Shown one piece after another: positions 26,516 to 34,523 of a stretch of 54,653 nucleotides of DNA. A model generated the notes under the pieces. It was not told where the DNA came from. It made no database searches and saw nothing but the letters and a program-made list of their open reading frames with translations. The stretch is from positions 1 through 54,653 of the forward strand of contig NZ_JAJTHI010000017.1 of the NCBI RefSeq assembly GCF_021298855.1, written 5' to 3'. Numbering within the stretch: the stretch's first letter is position 1; each line of letters opens with the position of its first letter. Both the position numbers and the translations under genes were made by a program. Source of the DNA: Gemmatimonas sp. (lineage in GTDB: Bacteria; Gemmatimonadota; Gemmatimonadetes; Gemmatimonadales; Gemmatimonadaceae).

Positions 26516-26544
26516 TTGACAGACACCGAGCTGTTACATAAATG
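26516..26544 (+). promoter_or_regulatory. Putative promoter with flanking direct repeats
   Basis: A consensus -35 hexamer TTGACA (26516-26521) is followed after 17 bases by TAAATG (26539-26544) in an unusually AT-rich patch (CTGTTACATAAATG). The octamer GCGACAGT occurs just before (26504-26511) and on the -10 edge (26544-26551), 40 bases apart in direct orientation, as operator half-sites might be. A 16-codon frame starts at 26553 (Met-Ala-Met-His..., ending LLLVR), directly downstream. It probably drives the hypothetical gene at 26754. Confidence 0.45.
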
Positions 26545-26753
26545 CGACAGTGATGGCGATGCACAGCGTGCGGCTGAGCCGCATGCTGCTGTTGGTGCGC
26601 TGATTGGTGCTGGTGTTCCGGTGGTGCCGGCCGCGTTCCCGATTCCGGTCGCGCGGCCGTCGTACGCCGTCCGCAGTGACCGGCTGGTCGCTACGGTGTT
26701 CGTGCTCTCTTCCCCGCAGGACCCCGTTCGAGCTCTCCCCCTACGGAGGCTGG

Positions 26754-27695
26754 ATGCCCGTCCTCACCCCGGCCGCAGATCGTGATCTCGCCGCGCGGGC
26801 CCTGGCCGAACTGGCCCGGACCACGCTCGATGAGCATTGGGCCGTCGCCGCCATTCCCGCCGAACGCCGTGCGCTGCTGCTCGAGCGCGCCGACGCCGCG
26901 GCCTTGCGCGACGGCGACGGACTCGGCGAACCGATTGCCGACGGGCTGGCCCTGCTGGGTACCGCCTACGAACTCGCGGCGCTCAGCCAACTCGACGCGG
27001 CCCTTCAGCCCACGCCCAGTGCCGCCAGGGATCTGGCGCAGGCGGTGCTGGCGCTGGGGGCGGCTCGTGCCTTTCGGTGCGCCGCAGCCCTGCGCCCACC
27101 GCTCGACGACGGGGAATCCGCCGTGAAGTGGGCGCTCAAGCTGGGGGCGCTGGCGCTCGTGAGCCGGCAAACCGACAGCTACGTACGCTGGTGGGAAGCC
27201 CGGGCCCACATCGCCGAGACCGTGCAGCGGCTGGCGCACCGGCTCGAACAGGAGCCGTGGGAGCCGTACGCGCGCGGTACCCTGTGGATGGCCTGGCTGG
27301 GACTCATGGGCGCGCCGGTGGCGGTGCTCCCCGAGAACGCGGCGGACGAACTCCCCATGCTCTCCGCCACCCGCTCCCGCCTGGCCGCGTTCCGCGAACG
27401 TCGGGCCGACCACGACGTGCCCGGCGACGGACCGGTGCACAATGCGGCGGCGCTGCGCGCGCGCATGACGGAGTTCGCCATCCGGCATCTGGCCGACGCC
27501 ACCGAGCTGCTCACGGTAGCGGTGCTGAGACGGACGCTTCCCGATGTAAGTGCCGAATTCAAGCTGCATCTGAGTGCAGCCCGTTCGGCGATGGCGGGCG
27601 ATCATGGGCAGGACGTCCTGCTGGCGTGGTTGCAGGCTGCCGGCGTTACGCTGGCAGGCGGCGTGACCGCGCAGCTCGAACTCCCAGGATTCTAG
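26754..27695 (+). CDS. Hypothetical protein, helical
   Basis: 313 residues; ATG 26754 preceded by GGAGG. The protein is predicted from its composition to be almost entirely helical and soluble, rich in Ala, Leu, Arg and Trp (VRWWEARAHIAETVQRLAHR; LWMAWLGLMGAPVAVLPENA; MTEFAIRHLADATELLTVAV). No signal peptide, metal-binding cluster or nucleotide motif is visible. The pattern of repeated helices is compatible with a helical-repeat or scaffold fold, but no family is recognised. Its last 50 bases overlap a convergent hypothetical gene. Confidence 0.6.
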   Translation: MPVLTPAADRDLAARALAELARTTLDEHWAVAAIPAERRALLLERADAAALRDGDGLGEPIADGLALLGTAYELAALSQLDAALQPTPSAARDLAQAVLALGAARAFRCAAALRPPLDDGESAVKWALKLGALALVSRQTDSYVRWWEARAHIAETVQRLAHRLEQEPWEPYARGTLWMAWLGLMGAPVAVLPENAADELPMLSATRSRLAAFRERRADHDVPGDGPVHNAAALRARMTEFAIRHLADATELLTVAVLRRTLPDVSAEFKLHLSAARSAMAGDHGQDVLLAWLQAAGVTLAGGVTAQLELPGF

Positions 27696-28050
27696 TCCGC
27701 GCCGTGCCGCCCTTGGCGGCACGCCAGACCCGATATACGCGACGACCGGTGCTGCCCACCGGGAACGCCACGCGCCCCCCACCCAAGGGGATGATGTCGG
27801 CCATGAGGGCGCCAAGGGCGCGCCGGGCCTCGAGAGAGGCCGCCGTAGCAGCCTCCACGTCCGTCTCCTGTTCGGCGTCGATGCGATACCAGGCGACGCC
27901 GTGGTCGCCCTCCGATCGCACTACGTAGCGGTCATCATCCGTCCAGAACGCACTGATTCGGTCCGCACGCTCTTGCGTGTGGATTGGCAGGCTTGTGATG
28001 GGCGCAAGCTCCATCGGACCGATTGGCGCGTCAATGGCGACGACGTGCAT
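27646..28050 (-). CDS. Hypothetical protein
   Basis: 134 residues from ATG 28050. The middle has a plausible mixed alpha/beta sequence (ISAFWTDDDRYVVRSEGDHG, then VAWYRIDAEQETDVEAATAA and ADIIPLGGGRVAFPVG), and the end is basic (VYRVWRAAKGGTARTRILGV). It overlaps the convergent upstream gene by 50 bases, and the basic tail lies inside that overlap, so either end may be misjudged. No family is recognised. Confidence 0.45.
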   Translation of the reverse strand: MHVVAIDAPIGPMELAPITSLPIHTQERADRISAFWTDDDRYVVRSEGDHGVAWYRIDAEQETDVEAATAASLEARRALGALMADIIPLGGGRVAFPVGSTGRRVYRVWRAAKGGTARTRILGVRAARSRRLPA

Positions 28051-28175
28051 AGCTCTATTCCGTGAGGGGGCAGGAACGTGACCATCGATTTCCCGAAGTG
28101 AATCGCGTCGTCGATGGGCGGGGATGTTATGACGATCCAGGCGCCCACGCAATACGCCGCTTGCACCCTAACTTA

Positions 28176-28321
28176 TTGACATTGTTGTAGATAGGTGTGG
28201 GAAAGCGTGTGGAAAACCACGTAAGTCGCTGTTTGGGCCACACCTGGGCGGCGTTCTGGTGTGGATAAACGGCTTCGTGATGCCTCGCCGTTTTTGGGCC
28301 GCGGGGGGCAGTTTGTCCACA
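28176..28321. promoter_or_regulatory. AT-rich non-coding block with DnaA-box-like 9-mers
   Basis: The 527-base gap (28051-28577) before the ligase cassette contains an AT-rich core and several DnaA-box-like nonamers: TGTGGATAA (28260-28268, a perfect TTATCCACA on the minus strand), TGTGGAAAA (28208-28216, one mismatch), TTGTCCACA (28313-28321, one mismatch) and TGTGGGAAA (28196-28204, two mismatches). A TTGACA hexamer lies at 28176-28181. No dnaA, dnaN, gyrB or rpmH is nearby. It could be a DnaA-binding regulatory or titration site, a secondary origin-like element, or a promoter region with chance matches. The rest of the gap shows no gene. Confidence 0.5.
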
Positions 28322-28577
28322 CATGAGCGGCTCACAAAACTGCTCTTTTCTTGTTTGCCAACACAAACTTTCCGTCACGGGGCTTGTGCCACTCCTGGCC
28401 CGTGGCGTAACGATCGAGTTCGCTCAACGGACACGTTCGGACCGCCGGGAATAGACTCAGGCCGCCTTTGTCACAGCACGTGCAGGGATCGCGCGGCAGT
28501 ACCCGCGCTGCTGGCGGACGGCAGGGCTAGCCCCCATAGTGGCGATACTCACCCGTTCTGCCATTGGAGCCCTCATC

Positions 28578-29594
28578 GTGTCCATCGAACCGCGCATTGG
28601 ATTGCTCGTCGGCCGGGAATGGTCCTTCCCGCCCGCCTTTCTCGACGCCGTCAACCGTCGCCAGAGCGGCGTCTCGGCCGACTACATCAAGCTCGACGCG
28701 ACGCGCATGGGGCAGCCCGTGCCGTACACGCTCATCATTGACCGCATCAGCCACGAAGTGGGCTTCTACCGCACCTTCCTCAAGCATGCCACGCGCATGG
28801 GGGTAACGGTGGTGAACAACCCGTTCATGTGGTCGGCCGACGACAAGTTCTACGATGCCACGCTGGCCATCCAGCACGGGGTCGCCCACCCGAAGACGAT
28901 GGTCCTGCCCAACAAGGACTACATCCCCGGGATCTCCCATACCGAATCGCTGCGCAACCTCTCGTATCCCCTCGACTGGCGCGGGGTGGCCGAGCACATC
29001 GGCTTTCCCTGTGTGCTCAAGGATGCGCACGGCGGCGGGTGGCGTGACGTGTACGTGTGCCATTCCATGGAAGAGCTGCTGCAGCACTACAACAGCAGCG
29101 GGCTGCTGACCATGGTGGTCCAGGAGTTCGTGAAGTGGGACGCCTACGTCCGCTGCATGGTGCTGGGGCGGGAGCACGTCCTGCCCATGCCCTACGATCC
29201 GGGGCAGCGCCGGTACATCCCCGACCCCGGGTACCTGGGAAAGGAGCTGGAGGACCGGTGCGTGCGCGACGCCCTCACCCTGTGCCGGGCGCTGGGCTAT
29301 GACATGAACACGGTCGAGTTCGCCGTGAAGGACGGCATTCCTTACGCGATCGACTTCATGAATCCGGCGCCGGACATGGACATCAACTCCCTGACCCCCA
29401 GCTACTTCGACTGGGTGGTGGATCATATGGCCGACCTGGCGATCCGTCTGGCCACGGCGCCGCGACCCGTTCTCGCCACCGCGGAAGGGGCTGGCCCCAT
29501 CATCGGCGCTCCGCCCGCGCCTGCGCCTGCGCCCGCGCCTGCGACCGCCGCCTCCGCGGTGTCCACCGCCCCGGCATCGCGAATCACAGAATAG
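28578..29594 (+). CDS. ATP-grasp (RimK-like) amide ligase, first gene of ligase cassette
   Basis: 338 residues from GTG 28578, preceded by GGAG with eight bases spacing; an in-frame GTG at 28539 would add 13 residues but has no ribosome-binding site. An ATP-grasp fold is suggested by the FPCVLKDAHGGGWRDVYVC segment (about 148-166; Lys plus Gly-rich loop), VVQEFVKWDAYVRCMVLG and the metal/ATP end AVKDGIPYAIDFMNPAPDMD, with Asp and Asn as Mg ligands. Such enzymes activate a carboxylate as acyl phosphate and join it to an amine. The last 35 residues are a Pro/Ala repeat tail. Two bases separate it from the next gene. Confidence 0.82.
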   Translation: MSIEPRIGLLVGREWSFPPAFLDAVNRRQSGVSADYIKLDATRMGQPVPYTLIIDRISHEVGFYRTFLKHATRMGVTVVNNPFMWSADDKFYDATLAIQHGVAHPKTMVLPNKDYIPGISHTESLRNLSYPLDWRGVAEHIGFPCVLKDAHGGGWRDVYVCHSMEELLQHYNSSGLLTMVVQEFVKWDAYVRCMVLGREHVLPMPYDPGQRRYIPDPGYLGKELEDRCVRDALTLCRALGYDMNTVEFAVKDGIPYAIDFMNPAPDMDINSLTPSYFDWVVDHMADLAIRLATAPRPVLATAEGAGPIIGAPPAPAPAPAPATAASAVSTAPASRITE

Positions 29595-29596
29595 CA

Positions 29597-30970
29597 ATGT
29601 CCACGGCAACTGTCGCGCGCTACCACGATACGCTCGCTGCCGGCACGCTCGCGGCCGACTCCGCAGCGGTGTTGACACAGCAGCTTCGTGATCAGGGGCT
29701 GTTCTTCGGCGAGCGGCCGCTCTGTGGCGTGCTGCGGCCGCGTTTCCTGTCGCTCGCCGAGTATCAGCTGCTGGGGCGGGCCTGCGCTCTGGTGGGGTCG
29801 GCCTTCGAGAAGGTGCGCGTGGCGGCCATGGCGGACGCGGCATTGCGGGCGCACTTCGGCCTGACCAGCTGGGAGGAACAGGTGATTCATGCCGATCCGG
29901 GCTTCCGGACGGCCAGCCCCACCTCGCGGTTGGACGCGTTTTTCGTGTCCGGGGCTGGGCCAACCGGCCTCAAGTTCACCGAGTACAACGCCGAGACGCC
30001 GGCGGGGGCCGCCTACAACGATGCGCTCTCGCGCGCCTTTCTGGCGTTGCCCGGTATGCAGGCGTTCACCCGTGAGCACATCGTGCTTCCTATTCCCGCC
30101 GCCGCCGGGGTGGTGGATGCGCTGCTGCAGGCGTGGGCAGAATGGCGGGGCACCCGGGAGCTCCCGCAGGTGTGCATTCTGGATTGGCGCGACGTGCCCA
30201 CCTACAGTGAATTCGTGCTCTTCGAGCGGGAGTTCCAGGCGCGCGGGATCCCGGTCTTCATTGGCGATCCGCGTGACGCCGAGTATCGGAATGGGCAGCT
30301 CACGGTTGCCGGCCGGCCGGTCACGTTCATCTACAAGCGCGTCCTCATTGACGAGCTCGTTACCCGATGTGGCCTGGATTCGCCCGTCGTTCAGGCGGTG
30401 AGAGAGCGTGCGGTGTGCATGGTCAACTCCTTCCGTTGCAAGCTCTTGCACAAGAAAGCCTCACTCGCCGTGTTAAGTGATGAGCGGCAGGCTCGGCTTT
30501 TCACCGCCGACGAGCAGGCTGCGGTGCAGGCCCATGTTCCGTGGACCCGTGTGGTGGAGGCGCGGCACACGCAGTATCGCGACAGTGCGGGGGGGGAGCA
30601 GACGGTCGATCTGCTCCCGTTCATCGCGGCACGGCGGGAGTCCATGGTCCTCAAGCCCAACGATGAGTACGGCGGCAAGGGGATCGTACTGGGGTGGACA
30701 GTGGATGATGCCACCTGGCAGCGGGCCATCGAGACAGCCCTTGCCGAGCCGTATATCGTGCAGGAGCGGGTGGACGTGCCCAGCGAACTCTGGCCGGCGA
30801 TGGTGGACGGGGCGCTGCACATTGGCGAGCGCATGCTCGACACGGCGCCGTTCCTCGCCAACGGCACCACGGTGAACGGGTGTCTGACCCGCATTGCCAC
30901 GGATCCGCTCCTCAACGTCACGGCGGGGGGAGGTTCGAACGTCCCCACATTCCTGGTCGAGTCGCGCTGA
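29597..30970 (+). CDS. Circularly permuted ATP-grasp family protein
   Basis: 457 residues. The fold order suggests a circularly permuted ATP-grasp enzyme (CP-ATP-grasp/DUF407-like): TGLKFTEYNAETPAGAAYND (about 123-142), then a Rossmann-like PQVCILDWRDVPTYSEFVLF, FIYKRVLIDELV, MVNSFRCKLLHKKASLAVLS, and the ATP-binding MVLKPNDEYGGKGIVLGW (about 350-367) with AEPYIVQERVDVPSE. It ends in a Gly-rich GGGSNVPTFLVESR. Related proteins occur in predicted peptide-synthesis clusters. The stop shares one base with the next start (TGATG), indicating coupling. Substrate is not predictable. Confidence 0.84.
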   Translation: MSTATVARYHDTLAAGTLAADSAAVLTQQLRDQGLFFGERPLCGVLRPRFLSLAEYQLLGRACALVGSAFEKVRVAAMADAALRAHFGLTSWEEQVIHADPGFRTASPTSRLDAFFVSGAGPTGLKFTEYNAETPAGAAYNDALSRAFLALPGMQAFTREHIVLPIPAAAGVVDALLQAWAEWRGTRELPQVCILDWRDVPTYSEFVLFEREFQARGIPVFIGDPRDAEYRNGQLTVAGRPVTFIYKRVLIDELVTRCGLDSPVVQAVRERAVCMVNSFRCKLLHKKASLAVLSDERQARLFTADEQAAVQAHVPWTRVVEARHTQYRDSAGGEQTVDLLPFIAARRESMVLKPNDEYGGKGIVLGWTVDDATWQRAIETALAEPYIVQERVDVPSELWPAMVDGALHIGERMLDTAPFLANGTTVNGCLTRIATDPLLNVTAGGGSNVPTFLVESR

Positions 30971-31791
30971 TGTCCGCTGATATTCCCTCGTACCGCCCCA
31001 CGATCGGGCTGACCACGCAGACGCTGCATTCCATAGATGGCATTCCGCCGGCGCTCCCCTCCAGCTGGGTCATGAATCAGCGGTACTTCCACGCCGCCAC
31101 GGCGGCCGGCGCCGTGCCGTGGATGATCCCGCTGCTCGATGACGATCTCCCCACGCTGCGTGCCATCTACGAGCGCCTCGACGGGGTGCTCATCCCCGGC
31201 GGCGTGGACATCAACCCCGCCGAGTACGGCGAGTCGGTGCGCCCGGAGTGTGGAAATCTCGATCCGGCACGTGACCTCGTGGAACTGCAGCTGGTGCGCT
31301 GGGCCATCGCCGAGGGCAAGCCGGTCCTCGGGCTCTGCCGCGGCCTGCAGATCATCAACGTCTCGCAGGGCGGGACCATGTGGCAGGATCTGGCCTCACA
31401 AAACTCTGCCTTCCACAAGCACGATTTCTTCCCTACCGCGGGTTTCGAGCGCGACCATATCGCGCACGAGGTGACCGTGGTGGAGGGGAGCCGGTTGTCG
31501 CAGATGCTCGACTGTGTCCGCTGCCCGGTAAACAGCATGCACCATCAGGGCATCAAGACGCTCGGCCGCGACCTGCTGGTATCCGCCACCGCCGACGATG
31601 GACTCATTGAGGCCATCGAAGGGCGGAACGATGGCTTCTGTATCGGGGTGCAATGGCACCCGGAGGTGTTCGAAATGACCGATCCGCAAACGCGGCAGCT
31701 GTTCGGCGCCTTCATCGACGCAGCGGCCACCTGGTCGGCTGCCAACCAGCCGATGTCCCATGCGCCCCGCGTGGGCGTGGGGGCGCCATGA
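30970..31791 (+). CDS. Class I glutamine-amidotransferase-like gamma-glutamyl hydrolase (PuuD-like)
   Basis: 273 residues with the class I GATase triad: Cys123 in LGLCRGLQIINV, His230 and Glu232 in GVQWHPEVF. The oxyanion motif LIPGGVDINPAEYGE (about 74-88) and the family NSMHHQGIKTLG are typical of gamma-glutamyl-gamma-aminobutyrate hydrolase (PuuD)-like peptidases that cut gamma-glutamyl amides. In this setting it would remove or trim a gamma-glutamyl group, or supply ammonia from glutamine. It is flanked by ligases, with a 1-base overlap upstream and a 4-base ATGA overlap downstream. Confidence 0.9.
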   Translation: MSADIPSYRPTIGLTTQTLHSIDGIPPALPSSWVMNQRYFHAATAAGAVPWMIPLLDDDLPTLRAIYERLDGVLIPGGVDINPAEYGESVRPECGNLDPARDLVELQLVRWAIAEGKPVLGLCRGLQIINVSQGGTMWQDLASQNSAFHKHDFFPTAGFERDHIAHEVTVVEGSRLSQMLDCVRCPVNSMHHQGIKTLGRDLLVSATADDGLIEAIEGRNDGFCIGVQWHPEVFEMTDPQTRQLFGAFIDAAATWSAANQPMSHAPRVGVGAP

Positions 31792-33005
31792 AGGGACCTA
31801 CCCTCACGGTCGGCATCGAGGAAGAGTACCAGATCATCGATCCGGTCACGCGCGACCTGTCGCCCGGTTTCGATTCGCTGGTGCAGAGTGCCTTTGCCAC
31901 CGAAGCCGACGTCAAGGCCGAGCTGCACCAGTGCCAGGTGGAGATCGGCACCAAGCCGTGCGAATCCATTGCCGAACTGCGCCAGGAGCTGGTGAAGTTG
32001 CGCGGCCTGGTCATCCGCGCCGCCGGCGAGCAGGGACTGACCATCGCCTCGGCCGGCACGCACCCGTTCTCCAACTGGATGAACATGGAAATGACGCCGA
32101 AGGAGCGATACCTCGGCGTGAAGGCGGAGTTGCAGGATCTCGCGCACCGGCTGCTGATCTTCGGCACGCATGTGCACGTGGGGATCGAGGATCAGGAGTT
32201 CCGCATCGACTGCCTCAACGCGGCCCGGTACATCCTGCCGCACATCCTCTGCCTGTCCACCTCCTCGCCGTTCTGGTTCGGACGCAACACCGGGCTGCAT
32301 TCCTACCGCAGCATCATCTTCAAGAACTTCCCGCGTACCGGCGTGCCGCGCATTCTCAATGGATGGAGCGACTACGCCGACCTCGTGGATACGCTCACGA
32401 AGACGCGTTCCATTCCCAACGGCTCGAAGATCTGGTGGGATGTGCGCCCCCACCATCTCTATCCCACGCTCGAGTTCCGCGTGTGCGACGTGAACACGCG
32501 CGTGGACGAGGCGGTGTGCATCGCCGCCATGCTGCAGGCCGTGGTCGCCAAGATGTGGAAGCTGCGCCGGGACAACATGACATTCCGCGTGTATGCCTCC
32601 GACCTCATCGAGGAAAACAAGTGGCGCGCCGTGCGGTATGGGCTGGGAGGCAAACTCATCGACTTCGGCAAGAAGACGGAGCTCGAGGCGCCGGTGCTCA
32701 TTCGCGAGCTCATCGAATGGTTTCTGGATGACGTGCTCGACGAGCTCGGCACCCGCAAGGAGGTCGAGTATGCCTTCCGCATCATGGAGGAGGGGTCGAG
32801 CGCACAGCGGCAGTTGGCCACGTACGCGCGTACCGGGGACCTTCGCGCTGTGGTGGACCAGCTCATCCGCGAGACCGCCGAAGGCGTGTGCGAGCCAACG
32901 CTCGGTCCGCCGCTCGACACCTTCGAGCGGCCGGTGAAGGCCGTCTCGGCGGCGCGGCTCACGCCCGGGAGCAATCCGTCGGCACGGGGACAGTCGATTC
33001 CCTGA
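31788..33005 (+). CDS. YbdK-type carboxylate-amine ligase (glutamate-cysteine ligase GCS2 family)
   Basis: 405 residues. The start LTVGIEEEYQIIDPVTRDLS (about 5-24) and following TKPCESIAELR, TIASAGTHPFSNWM, LLIFGTHVHVGIED and HHLYPTLEFRVCDVNTRVDE are hallmark motifs of the GCS2/YbdK family, a glutamine-synthetase-like fold with acidic Mg ligands. YbdK has weak glutamate-cysteine ligase activity; natural substrates are mostly unknown. It is the fourth gene of a tightly overlapping cassette and so a likely gamma-glutamyl-forming step. C-terminus has a short basic/Ser tail beyond the family. Confidence 0.92.
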   Translation: MKGPTLTVGIEEEYQIIDPVTRDLSPGFDSLVQSAFATEADVKAELHQCQVEIGTKPCESIAELRQELVKLRGLVIRAAGEQGLTIASAGTHPFSNWMNMEMTPKERYLGVKAELQDLAHRLLIFGTHVHVGIEDQEFRIDCLNAARYILPHILCLSTSSPFWFGRNTGLHSYRSIIFKNFPRTGVPRILNGWSDYADLVDTLTKTRSIPNGSKIWWDVRPHHLYPTLEFRVCDVNTRVDEAVCIAAMLQAVVAKMWKLRRDNMTFRVYASDLIEENKWRAVRYGLGGKLIDFGKKTELEAPVLIRELIEWFLDDVLDELGTRKEVEYAFRIMEEGSSAQRQLATYARTGDLRAVVDQLIRETAEGVCEPTLGPPLDTFERPVKAVSAARLTPGSNPSARGQSIP

Positions 33006-33136
33006 CGGGATGAACCGCTCGCTATTGCACCGGAGTGCCGTTAGCGTCTCAGGATAGGCACCAACGCCACTCAAGGTGGCGGTCCCGTGCGCAGCTGCGG
33101 CACGATCCGCCGTCCAATCGCCCAACGGTACAAGAT

Positions 33137-34492
33137 ATGGTGGAACCGGTTGTTCCCCGCGCCACCGGCCGTGACGGGCAAGTGTCCGCTGCAAGCTTGC
33201 GGTTGCGCGCGCTGTCCACCCTGAGTGGATCGCTCACTGATGCGTTGACGCCGGAGATCGCTGCCAACCTCATCGAGCGGCAGGCGCTCACGGCGTTGGG
33301 GGCAACCGGCGCCGTCGTGGTCACGTTGGGCCACTTTCCCCCGCTCCCCGGACAGCCGCCAGCACGTCCCGGCCCAGCCGCTCGTCTGCACGTGGTACAC
33401 TCCGTCGGGGTGGACACCGAGGTGAGTGACATGCTGGAGTGGCGAACGCTCGATTCCCCGTTGCCCTTCGCTCAGGTTGCCCGTACCGGCGAGCCCCTGT
33501 TCTTCGATGTCGACGAAGCGGAACGGCAGTTCCCGGAATGGGGGGCAAGTTTGCGTCGCGCCGGAGGCCAGGCTGCCGCCGTGGTGCCGGTGTGGGCGAA
33601 TGGTGAACTGCGTGGGGTCCTGGGGCTGACGTGGCCCCATGTGCCCGTCTTCGACGAGGATGAACGGGCCTTCGTGACCACCCTCGGCATCATGTGTGCG
33701 CAAGCCATCATGCGCGCGCATCTCAAGGTGGCCGAGCGGGAGGCGCGGGAACGCGCCGAGAAAGCCAACCGCGACAAGGCCGAATTCGTGGCGAACGTAA
33801 GTCATGAACTCCGGTCACCCATCAGCGCCGTGATGAACTACGCGGAGGTGATCGCCCGCGGTGCCCAGGACGGAAGCACCGACGCCTCACAGCATCGGCT
33901 GAACCGCATGCACTCGTCGGGCCGGCATCTCATGTCGCTCATCGACGATCTGCTGGCGCAGGCACGTATCGATTCAGGCGTGGACCAGGTCCGACTGGAA
34001 CGGGTGAACCTTGGCGAAGTGCTGAAGGAAGCCATTGCCATGACGCGTCCGCTCGCGGAGCAGGCGGGAATGGATGTGGTGTTCACGCCCGCGCCGGGCG
34101 CGGTGGTCCTGCAGACCGACCCCGGCAAGGTGACGCGGATTGTCGTGAACCTCATCACGAATGCCATCAAGTACGCCCACCGCGGCGTCGTGCATGTTGC
34201 GCTGGAGCGGCCTGACGCCCCGTCGCTGGCCCACGTGCGGGTAACCGTCCAGGACGAAGGGGACGGGCTGGCCCCCGCGGATCGGGAGCATTGCTTCGAG
34301 CCGTTCTGGCGCAAGAGCGCGCTGGTTGGGGAGAGGCCTCAGCCCGGGTCGGGGCTTGGGCTCAGCATTTCCCGGCAGCTGGCCCGACTCCTGGGCGGAG
34401 ATCTCATCGTCGAGGATACTGGCCCCCTTCCGAGTACCACCTTCATTCTCACGCTTCCGTTTATCCCGCCAGCACCGCGTTCCGGCGCGTAA
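33137..34492 (+). CDS. Sensor histidine kinase with GAF-like domain
   Basis: 451 residues. ATG 33137 starts a GAF-like sensory domain (about 30-195: ALTALGATGAVVVTLG through GVLGLTWPHVPVFDEDERAF), then a short coiled coil (MRAHLKVAEREARERAEKAN) and a HisKA box FVANVSHELRSPI with phospho-acceptor His223. The HATPase_c domain follows with N box (VNLITNAIKYA), G1 (DEGDG) and G2 (GSGLGLSISRQLARLLGGDL). No membrane helix is seen, so it senses a cytoplasmic or diffusible signal. No response regulator is in the window. It lies 130 bases after the ligase cassette on the same strand, but shared transcription is unproven. Confidence 0.9.
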   Translation: MVEPVVPRATGRDGQVSAASLRLRALSTLSGSLTDALTPEIAANLIERQALTALGATGAVVVTLGHFPPLPGQPPARPGPAARLHVVHSVGVDTEVSDMLEWRTLDSPLPFAQVARTGEPLFFDVDEAERQFPEWGASLRRAGGQAAAVVPVWANGELRGVLGLTWPHVPVFDEDERAFVTTLGIMCAQAIMRAHLKVAEREARERAEKANRDKAEFVANVSHELRSPISAVMNYAEVIARGAQDGSTDASQHRLNRMHSSGRHLMSLIDDLLAQARIDSGVDQVRLERVNLGEVLKEAIAMTRPLAEQAGMDVVFTPAPGAVVLQTDPGKVTRIVVNLITNAIKYAHRGVVHVALERPDAPSLAHVRVTVQDEGDGLAPADREHCFEPFWRKSALVGERPQPGSGLGLSISRQLARLLGGDLIVEDTGPLPSTTFILTLPFIPPAPRSGA

Positions 34493-34523
34493 GCGGCCGT
34501 CGCCGCCGTCGCCGCTGCCGCGA

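Noticed and set aside
28176-28321. Claim that this is the chromosomal origin
   Set aside because: No dnaA/dnaN/gyrB neighbours and no clear strand switch of genes here; boxes alone are not enough.
28127-28378. 83-residue minus-strand frame across the DnaA-box region
   Set aside because: Composition is unlike neighbouring genes and the region has non-coding signals; no family or start signal.
28051-28577. tRNA, riboswitch or CRISPR in the large gaps (also 51630-52258)
   Set aside because: No cloverleaf, spaced identical repeats or recognisable aptamer core was seen by eye.
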